From NCBI RefSeq assembly GCF_028737255.1, contig NZ_JAQZAN010000022.1, positions 1 through 64,000 of the forward strand: 64,000 bases of DNA, written 5' to 3'. The stretch is from Actinomycetospora straminea. Its GTDB lineage: Bacteria > Actinomycetota > Actinomycetes > Mycobacteriales > Pseudonocardiaceae. The notes beneath the pieces were generated by a model. That model ran no database searches. It was not told the origin of the DNA and worked only from the letters and a program-made list of their open reading frames with translations. Both the position numbers and the translations under genes were made by a program. Positions 34,203 through 43,103 of the stretch are shown here, in pieces (within the stretch, counting starts at the first letter, position 1; the number at the start of each line of letters is the position of its first letter).

Positions 34203-34840
34203 CGACACCGGTCGACCCCCGCCGCCCCGGGCCCGCCGAGGTCCTGGGCGTCCCGGACCTGCCCGCACCGATCCTCGGGTGGCGGACCTGGCGCGTGGGT
34301 CGCCGGGCACAGCGTCGCGCCGACCTCATCGCACCCCTGGCCGGCGTCGTGTGGCCCGCGCGCCGGCCGATGATCGCGCACTGCGGATCGGCGGGGCACT
34401 CGCCGCCCGGGGACCGCTGCCGCTGCGGTCTCTACGCCGTGGCGGACCCCGGCACGCTGGAGTGGGGGCCGTCCGACGTCGAGGTGCTCGGGGTCGTGGC
34501 GCTGTGGGGGCAGGTGGTCGAGGGGACGCGCGGCTGGCGGGCGTCGCACGGCTACCCGCGCGTGATCGTCGCCGGCCCCGGCGTGCCCACCGAGCAGCGG
34601 GCCGCGCTGGCCCGTCGCTACGGGGTGCCGGTGCACGGCGCGGACCTGCCGGCCAAGGCCCTCGCCACGCAGCTCTCCGGCGACCGGGAGGTCGCGGACC
34701 GCCTCCGCCACCGCCCGGTGGAGGAGACCGAGGCCCTGCTCGCCGAGCGCATGCCCGAGTGGACGCGGCGCTGGCAGGCCCGGCAGGCCTGCACCGCGCC
34801 GCGTCCCGGGGCCTTCGGCCGGCTCTGGCGACGGCGCTGA
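34199..34840 (+). CDS. Conserved hypothetical protein with GWRTWRV and CRCGLYA motifs
   Basis: 213 residues from the GTG at 34199. The N-terminal part has PAPILGWRTWRVG and VVWPARRPMIAHC, then H-SPPGDRCRCGLYAVAD, where one Cys, a His and a C-x-C could hold a metal. The middle has VVALWGQVVEGTRGWRASHGYPR, and the C-terminus is helical and basic. Similar short proteins occur in actinomycetes and their phages with no known role. It overlaps the 62-residue gene by 4 nt. No function is assigned. Confidence 0.75.
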   Translation: MTTPVDPRRPGPAEVLGVPDLPAPILGWRTWRVGRRAQRRADLIAPLAGVVWPARRPMIAHCGSAGHSPPGDRCRCGLYAVADPGTLEWGPSDVEVLGVVALWGQVVEGTRGWRASHGYPRVIVAGPGVPTEQRAALARRYGVPVHGADLPAKALATQLSGDREVADRLRHRPVEETEALLAERMPEWTRRWQARQACTAPRPGAFGRLWRRR

Positions 34841-35004
34841 CGAGCTACGAGGGCTGCAGGGTCCGCGGCGCGGGCGGTGCCTCGACGGGCTCGTCCGGGG
34901 TCTCGAGCACGGTCCACATCGTGAGCTGTTCGTGACCTTCGGCAGGCCCCCGTCGAGCCTCGATCCGGCCGCCACTGTCGGGGGTCACCTCTAGCGTCGT
35001 CCCC

Positions 35005-37272
35005 GTGAGCATCGACCACGACCTCCGGCCCGGCCTCGCCGCCGAGCTGGACGCGCTCGCCCCGGGCGCGGAGCTGGTCGCTGCTCTCGAGCGCCTCTCG
35101 CCGGCCGCGCTGACGGGCGAGGACCTCGCGGCCTACCTGCGCGCCTGCCAGCGCGCGACCAGCCGCGGCGCCGCCCGCCTGCTCGACGCGATGCACCACC
35201 TGGGCCGCGCGCAGGCCGACCGCGTCGACCGCCGCTCGGGGCTCGACGAGTTCTCCGGCGACGAGGTCGCGGCGGTGCTCGGCTGGGGCCGCACCATGAC
35301 CAGCCGGAAGCTCGACCTCGCCGACGACCTGCAGGATCGCCTGCCCGACCTCGGTGACGCGCTGTGGCACGGGATCATCGACGAGCACAAGGCCACCCGC
35401 TTCAGCGAGGGCACGCGCGACCTCGCCGACGACCACGCTCGCCACGTCTGCCAGGTGCTCCTGCCCGAGGCCGCCGAGCTCCCGCCCGCCGAGCTCGTCC
35501 GGCGCATCGATCAGGTCGCGACGGCGCTGGACCCCGAGTGGGCCGCCCGGCGCGCCGCACGGGCGGAGAAGAACGCCCGGGTGATCCTGACCCCGAACCC
35601 CACCGGCACCGCGACGTTCTCGGTTTGCGATGTCGCCGCCCCCAGCGGGCTCGCCATGCGCGACCGGTGCGACGCCCTGGCCGCCGCGGTGCGCCACCTC
35701 GGGGTGCTGACGCCCATCGACGCCCTGCGAGCGCAGGTCGCCGAGCGGCTCCTCGACGGTTCGGTGGCGGGCCTCGACGACCGCGAGGTCGCCCTGCTCC
35801 TCGCCGCCGAGTACCACGACCGCAGCCGCCCCGACCCCGCGCCGACCAGCGACGACGCCGCCTCGAGCCACGGCGCCGACCAGGGCTCCGAGGGCTCCGA
35901 GGGCCCCGACGGCCCCAACGGCCCCGGCAACGGGCCGGACGACGGGCCGGACGACGGGCCGGACGACGGGCCGGACGACGGGCTGGACGACGACCCGGAC
36001 GACCCGGACGACCCGGACGACCCGGACGACCCGGACGACGGCCCGGACGACGGCCCGGACGACGGCCCGGACGACCCGGACGACGAGGGGCGGGGCCGGG
36101 GCGACCGGGGTCCCGACGACGGGCCCGACGCCCCCGACGACGAGCCGGGCGGTCCGGCCGCCGAGGACGCCGGGCACGGGTCGGACAGCGACGCGCACGA
36201 GTCGGGCGGCGCACCTTCACCCACGGACCACGCGACCGAGCAGGGCGTCCTCGCCCCACCCGAGCTGCCCGAGCCGTCCTCCCCGCCGACGATCGAGGGG
36301 GCGGACCCGGGTGCCGGACGTCCGCGGTGCGGCACGTCCGAGCTCCGGCTGCGGCTCACCACCGCGCTGAGCCTCGACGATCTCCCCGCCACCGTCCCCG
36401 GCTACGGCAACCTCCTCGCCCACCACGCCCGGACCATGCTCACCGCCTACCGAGGCGGCGAGTGGCGCATCGTCCTCACCGACGACGAGGGCCGCCTCCA
36501 GCACGTCCTCCTCGCCCGACGACGACCAGGGCGACCACCACCATCACCACGACCGACCGAGCCCCCGGAGCCACCGGACCGGGGGCGGGTCGAGCCGTGC
36601 ACCGCGATCGTCGAGCTCCAGGTCCCGACGACGCTGGTGGCCGCGCTCGATCCGCGCGCCCACCCCGCCTGGTCGGGCCTGATCGCCGAGGTCCAGCGGC
36701 GCCTCGACGAGCTCGGGGCGCACCCCGAGGCGCGCTCGCCCGCGCGCCCCCACGAGACCCTCGCCGACCACCGGCGCCGGCGCCCCCGCGTCGAGATCGA
36801 CCGGTGGGTACGGATCCGCGACCGGCACTGCGTGGCGCCCTGCTGCCGCCGCACCGCCCGCGGGGCCGACCTCGACCACACCCGCGACTGGGCCCTCCAC
36901 GGCATCACGTCGCACACGAACCTCGGGGTCCTCGACCGGCACCACCACCGCGCCAAGCACCTCGCCGGCTGGCAGGTCGCCCAACCGTCGCCCGGGCTGT
37001 TCACCTTCCGCACCCGCGCCGGCGTCCGCCACACCACGCGCCCGAAGAAGATCATCGAGCCGCTCCCCCGGCCGCGCCCGGCGGCTCGGCCCCGGCCGCT
37101 CCCCCACGACGGCCCGGTCGTCGACCCCGACCTCGAGGGCGACGCCACCGGCATCGCCGACAACGAGGACGACGCCTGGCGCCGGCGCTTCCTTCGCCGT
37201 ACCGGGATGGCGGCCAACGCCGCCGCAGCCCCGCCCTCCCGGCGGCCGGACGATGACCCGCCGCCTTTCTGA
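35005..37272 (+). CDS. DUF222 and HNH nuclease domain protein (13E12 repeat type)
   Basis: 755 residues from the GTG at 35005, long for the family (usually 350-550). The DUF222 part (about 20-270) has ARLLDAMHHLGRAQADR and a helical ASP-rich core. Residues about 290-440 are acidic low complexity, with tandem D-D-G-P and D-P-D units. The HNH domain (about 605-655) has WVRIRDRHCVAPCC, ADLDHTRDWALHG and LDRHHHRAKH, with the metal Cys pair and active-site His. The family is multi-copy in actinomycetes and is thought to be linked to mobile elements or DNA processing; activity is rarely proven. TAGCGT lies 7 nt ahead of the start. Confidence 0.88.
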   Translation: MSIDHDLRPGLAAELDALAPGAELVAALERLSPAALTGEDLAAYLRACQRATSRGAARLLDAMHHLGRAQADRVDRRSGLDEFSGDEVAAVLGWGRTMTSRKLDLADDLQDRLPDLGDALWHGIIDEHKATRFSEGTRDLADDHARHVCQVLLPEAAELPPAELVRRIDQVATALDPEWAARRAARAEKNARVILTPNPTGTATFSVCDVAAPSGLAMRDRCDALAAAVRHLGVLTPIDALRAQVAERLLDGSVAGLDDREVALLLAAEYHDRSRPDPAPTSDDAASSHGADQGSEGSEGPDGPNGPGNGPDDGPDDGPDDGPDDGLDDDPDDPDDPDDPDDPDDGPDDGPDDGPDDPDDEGRGRGDRGPDDGPDAPDDEPGGPAAEDAGHGSDSDAHESGGAPSPTDHATEQGVLAPPELPEPSSPPTIEGADPGAGRPRCGTSELRLRLTTALSLDDLPATVPGYGNLLAHHARTMLTAYRGGEWRIVLTDDEGRLQHVLLARRRPGRPPPSPRPTEPPEPPDRGRVEPCTAIVELQVPTTLVAALDPRAHPAWSGLIAEVQRRLDELGAHPEARSPARPHETLADHRRRRPRVEIDRWVRIRDRHCVAPCCRRTARGADLDHTRDWALHGITSHTNLGVLDRHHHRAKHLAGWQVAQPSPGLFTFRTRAGVRHTTRPKKIIEPLPRPRPAARPRPLPHDGPVVDPDLEGDATGIADNEDDAWRRRFLRRTGMAANAAAAPPSRRPDDDPPPF
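35932..36084 (+). repeat. GC-rich tandem repeat coding acidic Asp-Gly-Pro units
   Basis: Repeated GGGCCGGACGAC (12 nt) units pass into CCGGACGAC (9 nt) units and back to GGCCCGGACGAC. They encode the D-D-G-P and D-P-D runs at residues about 310-360 of the DUF222-HNH protein. Likely slippage-prone and an assembly risk. Confidence 0.85.
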
Positions 37273-37414
37273 GCAGACCCGGGTCCGAAGATCCCTTCAC
37301 AGCCTGCAACGTCTCGATGTCGCTCAGCGATCTTCTCCTCACCTGGATCTCGATGCCAGGCGGTGCTGCTGCTCGCGCAGCGGTGTCGGGTGTCCGCACG
37401 AAGGAGACGACTGG

Positions 37415-38998
37415 GTGTCGAAGGCTTTCCGGGCTCCACCGAACTGGCCGACGCCTCCGGCAGGTTGGACGCCACCGCCCGGCTGGCAACCCGACCCCTC
37501 GTGGGGGCCCGCCCCACACGGTTGGATGTTCTGGGTCGATGAGCCCTCCCCGGACACCGCGGATCGAGGGCGCGACGAGGCAGCCCGGGTAGGACCCGGT
37601 GAGCCACGATCGACGAGATCCACCTCGACCCCACCCGGCGGGCCGGCCCTCGAGGCAAGCCGGTCGCCGCGCGGCGACAGCCCTGCGGCGGTGCCGGTCT
37701 TCGGCGCCAGGAAGCACGCTCGCGAGCTGGCGTCGACGCTGGCGGACGTCCAGCAGGAGAACGATCTCCTGCGCGACCAGCTCAGCAGGATGGGCGCTCT
37801 CGACGTCGTCGAGCTCCGCAAGGAGGCAGCCCGCGCGGAGCAGGAGATGGCACTGCGTCGACGCGAGATCGACGGGGAGCTCGCCGCCCTCCGGAGATCT
37901 CTTGCCTCCGTTGCCGAGGAGTTGGAGCGAGCACGGCAGGGCGTCGTGGAGACCCGGGAGTCAGCCCTGCTCCAGGAGGTCGGGGTCTACCAGTATCAGC
38001 ACCCGCTCGACAGCGCGGTCGCGTACAAGGCCGAGATTGGACGCATCAAGGATTCGATCAAGGCGATGAACCTCAAGGACGGGGGCGCCGTCTCCGGAGC
38101 CACGAACTGGACCGTGAACGGATCGCTGAGCCAGGGGCGCGCCATGGTCCGCGAGACCTCGAAGCTCATGCTGCGCGCCTACAACGCCGAGGCGGACAAC
38201 CTGGTTCGGTCGATGAAGCCGTACAAGTTGGACTCGTCGCGGGAACGCCTGAACAAGGTCGTCGCCACGGTCGAGAAACTCGGCAAGACCATGAACATCA
38301 GCATCACGGCGAGCTATCACCGTCTGCGCCTCATGGAGTTGGAGCTGACGGCCGACCACCTCGAGAAGGTGGCGCAGGAGAAGGAGCGGGAGCGCGAAGA
38401 GAAGGCGCGGCTCCGGGAGGAGCGCAAGGCGCAGGAAGAGATCGAGCGGGAGCGGACGAGGCTCGAGAAGGAGCGCCAGCACTACGAGAACGCGCTGGCG
38501 AAGGTGGAGGCGAGCGGCGACGACGAGGCCGTGGCACGGCTGCGCCTCGAGCTCGCCGAGATCGAGACCGCCATCGAGCAGGTGGACTACCGGGCAGCGA
38601 ACATCCGCGCAGGCTACGTCTACGTCATCAGCAACATCGGCTCCTTCGGGCCGGACGTGGTGAAGATCGGGATGACCCGGCGCCTCGAACCGATGGACCG
38701 GGTCCGAGAGTTGGGCGACGCTTCGGTCCCCTTCCGGTTCGACGTGCACGTCCTCCAGTTCTCGAAGGACGCTGTCGGGATCGAGAATCGCCTGCACACG
38801 CACTTCGCCGCGCAGCGCGTGAACCAGGTGAACCAACGACGCGAGTTCTTCTACGCCACCCCGGCGGAGGTTCGCGACCAGCTCCTCCGGCTCGCCGGTG
38901 ACCTCATCACCTTCGAGGAGACGCCAGAGGCCCTTGAGTACCGCCAGAGCTCCCACCTCACGGGGCGCGTCACCACACCGAGCGCCGTCTCGGCCTGA
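37415..38998 (+). CDS. DUF4041 and T5orf172 (GIY-YIG superfamily) coiled-coil protein
   Basis: 527 residues from the GTG at 37415 (AAGGAG 9 nt upstream). Residues 5-40 are a Trp/Pro-rich unit with NWPTPPAGWTPPPGWQPDP. Coiled coil spans about 95-185. DUF4041 follows (about 190-300, VGVYQYQHPLDSAVAYK), then a strongly charged E/R/K coiled coil (about 310-395). The T5orf172/MUG113 GIY-YIG-like domain (about 399-490) has Y401-V-Y-V-I-S-N, DVVKIGMTRR, IENRLHTHF and REFFYAT. Such proteins are scattered in phages and mobile islands, and nuclease or DNA-end roles are suspected. Base use is visibly less GC-biased than its neighbours, as is the 140-nt leader, suggesting transfer. Confidence 0.88.
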   Translation: MSKAFRAPPNWPTPPAGWTPPPGWQPDPSWGPAPHGWMFWVDEPSPDTADRGRDEAARVGPGEPRSTRSTSTPPGGPALEASRSPRGDSPAAVPVFGARKHARELASTLADVQQENDLLRDQLSRMGALDVVELRKEAARAEQEMALRRREIDGELAALRRSLASVAEELERARQGVVETRESALLQEVGVYQYQHPLDSAVAYKAEIGRIKDSIKAMNLKDGGAVSGATNWTVNGSLSQGRAMVRETSKLMLRAYNAEADNLVRSMKPYKLDSSRERLNKVVATVEKLGKTMNISITASYHRLRLMELELTADHLEKVAQEKEREREEKARLREERKAQEEIERERTRLEKERQHYENALAKVEASGDDEAVARLRLELAEIETAIEQVDYRAANIRAGYVYVISNIGSFGPDVVKIGMTRRLEPMDRVRELGDASVPFRFDVHVLQFSKDAVGIENRLHTHFAAQRVNQVNQRREFFYATPAEVRDQLLRLAGDLITFEETPEALEYRQSSHLTGRVTTPSAVSA

Positions 38999-39010
38999 CC
39001 ACGAGGCCGG

Positions 39011-39763
39011 TCAGGAGGTTCCCTCCCCCAGCCGCGCCCGCAGGTGCAGGAACAACGGCACCCGCTGCCAGCGGCGGTCGGCGTCGTCCCGCACCGCTTC
39101 GTCGGGCACCGCCGGCTCGCGCAGGGCCTCGACCAGCAGGCCGTTGCGCTCGAACGCCCGGGTGTAGTCCTGCAGCGGGTGGTGGAGCGAGTGGAAGGTC
39201 ATCCCCAGCCCGGCGCGCTCGATCGAGTCCGCGTAGCGCCGCCCGCCCAGGTACGACCCCTCGACCACGTACTCGCTCCCGGCCGCCCGCGACCGGAAGG
39301 TCCCCGCCGAGTTCAGCGGGTGCACCACCGCCACGCACAGCACCCCGCCCGGCACCAGCACCCGGGCGACCTCGTCCACCGCCCCGTCGAGGTCGTCGAC
39401 GTCGTGCAGCGACATGAACGCCACCACCAGGTCGGCGACCCCGTCGCCCAGCGGCAGCGCCGCCGCGTCGGCGTTCAGCACCGGCCCCGAGGGGTCGGCC
39501 CCGTGCGCCGCCGCCACCAGCCGCGGGGACCCGTCGACGCCCACCACCCGGTGCCCGGCCGACCGCAGGTACCGCGTCAGCCGCCCCTCGCCGCAGCCCA
39601 GGTCGACGGTCAGCCGACCCGGCCCCGGCAGGATCGGCAGGAACGCGTCGCGGTGCCACCGCTCGTAGGTGTCGTGGCCCGGCCGCCGGGCCCAGGCGAT
39701 CCACCGGTCGGCCTGCTCGTCCCACGCGCGGCGGAGGTCGTCCACGCCCGGAGTCTCAGCCAT
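39011..39763 (-). CDS. Class I SAM-dependent methyltransferase
   Basis: 250 residues. Motif I is LTVDLGCGEGRLTRYL (about 52-67), the acidic loop GVDGSPRLV follows, motif II is around VADLVVAFMSLHDVDD, then LVPGGVLCVAVVHPLNSAG. The C-terminus (FERNGLLVEALREP, then RVPLFLHLRARLG) is typical of the Methyltransf_11 group annotated only generally. Translationally coupled to the upstream cysteine-synthase-like gene by an 8-nt overlap; why the two go together is unknown. Confidence 0.88.
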   Translation of the reverse strand: MAETPGVDDLRRAWDEQADRWIAWARRPGHDTYERWHRDAFLPILPGPGRLTVDLGCGEGRLTRYLRSAGHRVVGVDGSPRLVAAAHGADPSGPVLNADAAALPLGDGVADLVVAFMSLHDVDDLDGAVDEVARVLVPGGVLCVAVVHPLNSAGTFRSRAAGSEYVVEGSYLGGRRYADSIERAGLGMTFHSLHHPLQDYTRAFERNGLLVEALREPAVPDEAVRDDADRRWQRVPLFLHLRARLGEGTS

Positions 39764-40706
39764 CGAAGAGGTCGCCCGCGAGGTACTTGAGCCCCGTGTC
39801 CACGGCGACCGTCACCACCGTGCCCCCCGGCCCGACCTCCCCCGCCAGCTCCAGCGCGCCCGCGATGTTCAGCGCCGACGACGTCCCGACGAACAGCCCC
39901 TCCTCCCGGGCCAGCCGCCGGGCCAGCTCCCGCGCCCCGTCCTCGTCCAGGGCCCGCGCGTCGTCGAACGCCGACGGCACCAGCAGCGGCGGCACGATCC
40001 CGGTCGCCGTGCCCTCCACCCGGTGCGCCCCGCCCCTCCCGGCCGTCAAGGTGGGCGAGCTCGCCGGCTCCAACGCCACCACCCGCGTCGGCCCCGCCCC
40101 GTGCAGCACCCCCGCCACCCCGGCGAGCATCCCGCCCGTGCCGACGGCCGCGCAGAAGACGTCCACCGCCGGCGCCTGCGCGAGGATCTCCCGACCCAGC
40201 TCCGCGTAGCCGACGAGGGCGTCGGCGTTGTGGAACTGATCGGTCCAGAAGGCGTCGTGCTCGGCGACGATCCGGTCGACCTCGGCCCGCATCCGCACGA
40301 ACAGGTCGGGCGTGATCCGCCCCTCGCGGCTCGGCACCACCGTCAGGTCGGCGCCGAAGGCCCGCATCGTGCGCAGCTTCTCGGGGGAGAACGCGTCGGA
40401 GGAGACGACCGACAGCGGGTGCCCCAGGACCGCGCACACGAAGGCCAGCGACGACCCCGTGCTCCCGCCCGTGAACTCCACGACCCGCCGCCCCGGCCGC
40501 AGCTCCCCCCGCGCCCGCGCGCCCGCCACGATCGCCGTCGCCATCCGGTCCTTGTAACTGCCCGTCGGGTTCGCGCCCTCGAGCTTGACCAGCACGTCCG
40601 CGGCTCCCGCGGGCACCACCCGGTGCAGCCGGACCATCGGGGTGTCGCCGACCGCGTCCAGCACCGACGGCGCCACCCCCGCGTGTCCGGTCACGCCCGA
40701 CAGCAT
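39756..40706 (-). CDS. PLP-dependent cysteine synthase family enzyme
   Basis: 316 residues from the ATG at 40706 (a GTG at 40694 is also possible). The fold-type II PLP signature is clear: KLEGANPTGSYKDRMATAIV, with the Schiff-base Lys, then VEFTGGSTGSSLAFV for substrate carboxylate and TGGMLAGVAG for the phosphate. The usual cysteine synthase motif has T-S-G-N-T-G; here G-S-T-G-S-S-L is a departure. Cysteine synthase, cystathionine beta-synthase-like or a diaminopropionate-type reaction are all possible. The gene precedes the methyltransferase on the same strand. Confidence 0.87.
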   Translation of the reverse strand: MLSGVTGHAGVAPSVLDAVGDTPMVRLHRVVPAGAADVLVKLEGANPTGSYKDRMATAIVAGARARGELRPGRRVVEFTGGSTGSSLAFVCAVLGHPLSVVSSDAFSPEKLRTMRAFGADLTVVPSREGRITPDLFVRMRAEVDRIVAEHDAFWTDQFHNADALVGYAELGREILAQAPAVDVFCAAVGTGGMLAGVAGVLHGAGPTRVVALEPASSPTLTAGRGGAHRVEGTATGIVPPLLVPSAFDDARALDEDGARELARRLAREEGLFVGTSSALNIAGALELAGEVGPGGTVVTVAVDTGLKYLAGDLFDG

Positions 40707-40741
40707 GCTCCGGGACCGGGCGATCCTGCGACGATGAGCCC

Positions 40742-42106
40742 ATGGGCACCGACCGGCTCGCCGCGCTCCCACCCGTGCGCGAGGTCCCGGCCGAGCGGGT
40801 GCGGGAGGCGCTGGTCGGCACCCCGACCGTCGTGGTGCTCGACGACGACCCCACCGGCACCCAGACCGTCCGCGACCTCCCCGTCCTCACCCGCTGGACC
40901 GCCGACGACGTCGCCTGGGCCCTCGACCGGGACACCCCGGCCTTCTTCGTCCTCACCAACACCCGCAGCCTCGGCCCCGCCGACGCCGCCGCGCGCACCC
41001 GCGAGGTCGTCCGCACCTGCCTCGCGGTCGCCGGCCGCCGCGGCACCGACGTCGTCTTCGCCAGCCGCAGCGACTCCACGCTGCGCGGGCACTTCCCGCT
41101 CGAGACCGACGTCATCGCCCGGGAGGCCGGCGCGCCGGACGCTGTGATCCTCGCGCCCGCCTTCCCCGACGCCGGGCGCGTCACCCTCGACGGCATCCAC
41201 TGGCTGCGCGACGGCGACGGGCTCACCCCGGTCGCCGACAGCGAGTTCGCCGGCGACGCCACCTTCGGCTACCGCTCCTCGCGCCTCGCCGCCTGGGTCG
41301 CGGAGAAGAGCGGCGGCGCCATCCCGGCCGCCGACGTCGCCGAGGTCGGCATCGAGGAGCTCCGCAGCGGCACGATCACCCTGCCGCGGGCGCGGGTGAT
41401 CGTCCTCGACGCCGTCGTCGACGACGACCTGCGCGCCGCCGTCCTCGCCCTCCTCGCCGCCGAGCGCGCCGGCGCCCGCCACGTCTACCGCGTCGGGCCG
41501 TCGTTCGTCCGCGCCCGCGCCGGCCAGGACGCGCAGCCGCCGCTCGACGACGCCGAGCTCGCGCAGGCGGTCGGCCGCGGCACGTCCCCCCACGGCCTGC
41601 TCGTCGCCGGCTCCCACGTCGGGCGGACGAGCCGCCAGCTCGAGCGCCTCGCCGCCCGCCGCGACCTCGCGCACGTCGAGCTCGACGTCGCGGCCGTGCT
41701 CGACGGCGTGCCCCTCGAGGGCGTGGTCACGGAGGTCCTCGACGGACTGCGGCAGCGCACCACCCTCCTGAGCACCTCCCGCACCCTGGTCACCGGCCGC
41801 GACGAGGCCGAGAGCCTGGACATCGCCCGCCGGGTCAGCGCCGCGCTGACCACGGTGGCCGGCCGGGTCGTCGGCGAGAGCGCGCCCGCCTACGTCCTCG
41901 CCAAGGGCGGCATCACCTCGTCGGACGTCGCCACCGAGTCCCTGCGCGCCGACCGCGCCTGGGTGCGCGGCTCGATGCTCCCGGGGATCGTGTCGCTCTG
42001 GGCGCCGACGAGCGGGCCGCCCCTGGTCGTGTTCCCCGGCAACGTCGGTGACGACGAGGCCCTCGCCGACGTCGTCGACCGCCTCGAGGAGGCCGCATGC
42101 GCGTGA
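40742..42106 (+). CDS. Four-carbon acid sugar kinase (OtnK/DUF1537 family)
   Basis: 454 residues. The DUF1537 kinase signature is present: VVLDDDPTGTQTVRDLPVL near the N-terminus, VFASRSDSTLRGHFPLETDV for the sugar site, APAFPDAGRVTLDGIHWL, then the C-terminal nucleotide region with VAGSHVGRTSRQLE, TSRTLVTG and a GGIT-SD segment. OtnK-type kinases phosphorylate D-erythronate, L-threonate or related acids at C4. It overlaps the denD-like gene by 10 nt. Partner isomerase/decarboxylase genes are not in this window, so the pathway is incomplete here. Confidence 0.88.
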   Translation: MGTDRLAALPPVREVPAERVREALVGTPTVVVLDDDPTGTQTVRDLPVLTRWTADDVAWALDRDTPAFFVLTNTRSLGPADAAARTREVVRTCLAVAGRRGTDVVFASRSDSTLRGHFPLETDVIAREAGAPDAVILAPAFPDAGRVTLDGIHWLRDGDGLTPVADSEFAGDATFGYRSSRLAAWVAEKSGGAIPAADVAEVGIEELRSGTITLPRARVIVLDAVVDDDLRAAVLALLAAERAGARHVYRVGPSFVRARAGQDAQPPLDDAELAQAVGRGTSPHGLLVAGSHVGRTSRQLERLAARRDLAHVELDVAAVLDGVPLEGVVTEVLDGLRQRTTLLSTSRTLVTGRDEAESLDIARRVSAALTTVAGRVVGESAPAYVLAKGGITSSDVATESLRADRAWVRGSMLPGIVSLWAPTSGPPLVVFPGNVGDDEALADVVDRLEEAACA

Positions 42107-43056
42107 TCGTCACCGGTGGGTCGGGGTTCCTCGGGACGCTGCTGTGCCGCCGGCTGCTCGCCGGCCCGGTCGGGATCGGCGGCGCGGCGCCCGCCGATGT
42201 CGAGCGGCTGGTCGTCGTCGACCTCGTCCCGCCCGCCGACGACGTCGCCGCCGACCCGCGCGTCGAGCACGTGCAGGGCGAGCTCAGCCGCACCCTCGGC
42301 GAGGAGGCCGACGCCGTCTTCCACCTCGCGGGCGTGGTCAGCGGCGCCGCCGAGGCCGACTTCGACGCCGGCATGCACACCAACCTCGACGGCACCCGCG
42401 CCGTTCTCGAGTACGCCCGCGGCCACGCGACGCCGCCGGTGCTGGTGTTCACCAGCTCGCTCGCGGTGTTCGGCAGCGACCCGGCGATCGGGCCGGTCGG
42501 CACCGTCGACGACGACACGCTCCCGCGCCCGCAGTCGAGCTACGGGATCCAGAAGTTCATCGGCGAGCAGCTCGTCGCCGACTACACCCGCAAGGGCTTC
42601 GTGCGGGGCCGCTCGGTGCGGCTGATGACCGTCTCGGTGCGCCCCGGCCGTCCCAACGCCGCGGCGTCGAGCTTCCTGTCGGGCATCGTCCGGGAGCCGC
42701 TCGCGGGCGAGCGCGCCGTCTGCCCCGCGCCCCCCGACATGGCCGTCGCGCTGTCGTCACCGCCGCGCACCCTCGACGGCATCCTGCGCGCCGCCGAGGT
42801 CGACGACGCCACCTGGGGCAGCCGCACCGCGATGAACCTCCCCGCGCTGACGACCACCCCGCGGGAGATGCTCGCCGCCCTCGACCGCGTCGCCGGGCCC
42901 GGCACCAGCGACCTCGTCGACTGGGTCGAGGACCCGGCGGTCGTCGCGGTCGTCGGCAGCTGGCCCGACCGCTTCGAGACCCCCCGCGCCCGCGCCCTCG
43001 GGCTCACCGCCGACGCCTCCTACGACGACGTCGTCCGCGCCTACCTCCAGGGCTGA
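42097..43056 (+). CDS. denD: D-erythronate dehydrogenase (DenD-like SDR)
   Basis: 319 residues. An extended SDR with NAD motif VTGGSGFLGTLL, active-site Y149-x-x-x-K153 in SSYGIQKFIGEQL and VFTSSLAVFGSDP. RPGRPNAAASSFLSGIVREPLAGERAVCP is typical of DenD, and the final part is a small substrate cap. DenD oxidises D-erythronate at C2, the partner step to the neighbouring four-carbon acid sugar kinase. Its start overlaps the kinase stop by 10 nt. The gene symbol rests on motif similarity and this neighbour. Confidence 0.85.
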   Translation: MRVIVTGGSGFLGTLLCRRLLAGPVGIGGAAPADVERLVVVDLVPPADDVAADPRVEHVQGELSRTLGEEADAVFHLAGVVSGAAEADFDAGMHTNLDGTRAVLEYARGHATPPVLVFTSSLAVFGSDPAIGPVGTVDDDTLPRPQSSYGIQKFIGEQLVADYTRKGFVRGRSVRLMTVSVRPGRPNAAASSFLSGIVREPLAGERAVCPAPPDMAVALSSPPRTLDGILRAAEVDDATWGSRTAMNLPALTTTPREMLAALDRVAGPGTSDLVDWVEDPAVVAVVGSWPDRFETPRARALGLTADASYDDVVRAYLQG

Positions 43057-43088
43057 CCTGCGGGATCAGCACGGACGACGTCGCCGGG

Positions 43089-43103
43089 GACGGGGAGCCC
43101 GTC
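43089..43103. terminator. Convergent hairpin between denD and fmdA
   Basis: GACGGG-GAG-CCCGTC (43089-43103) abuts the fmdA stop and lies 32 nt beyond the denD stop. It can serve both converging transcripts. The stem is 6 bp and there is no T-run. Confidence 0.4.

Noticed and set aside
35932-36084. CRISPR-like repeat array
   Set aside because: Units are 9-12 nt without unique spacers and lie in a coding frame.
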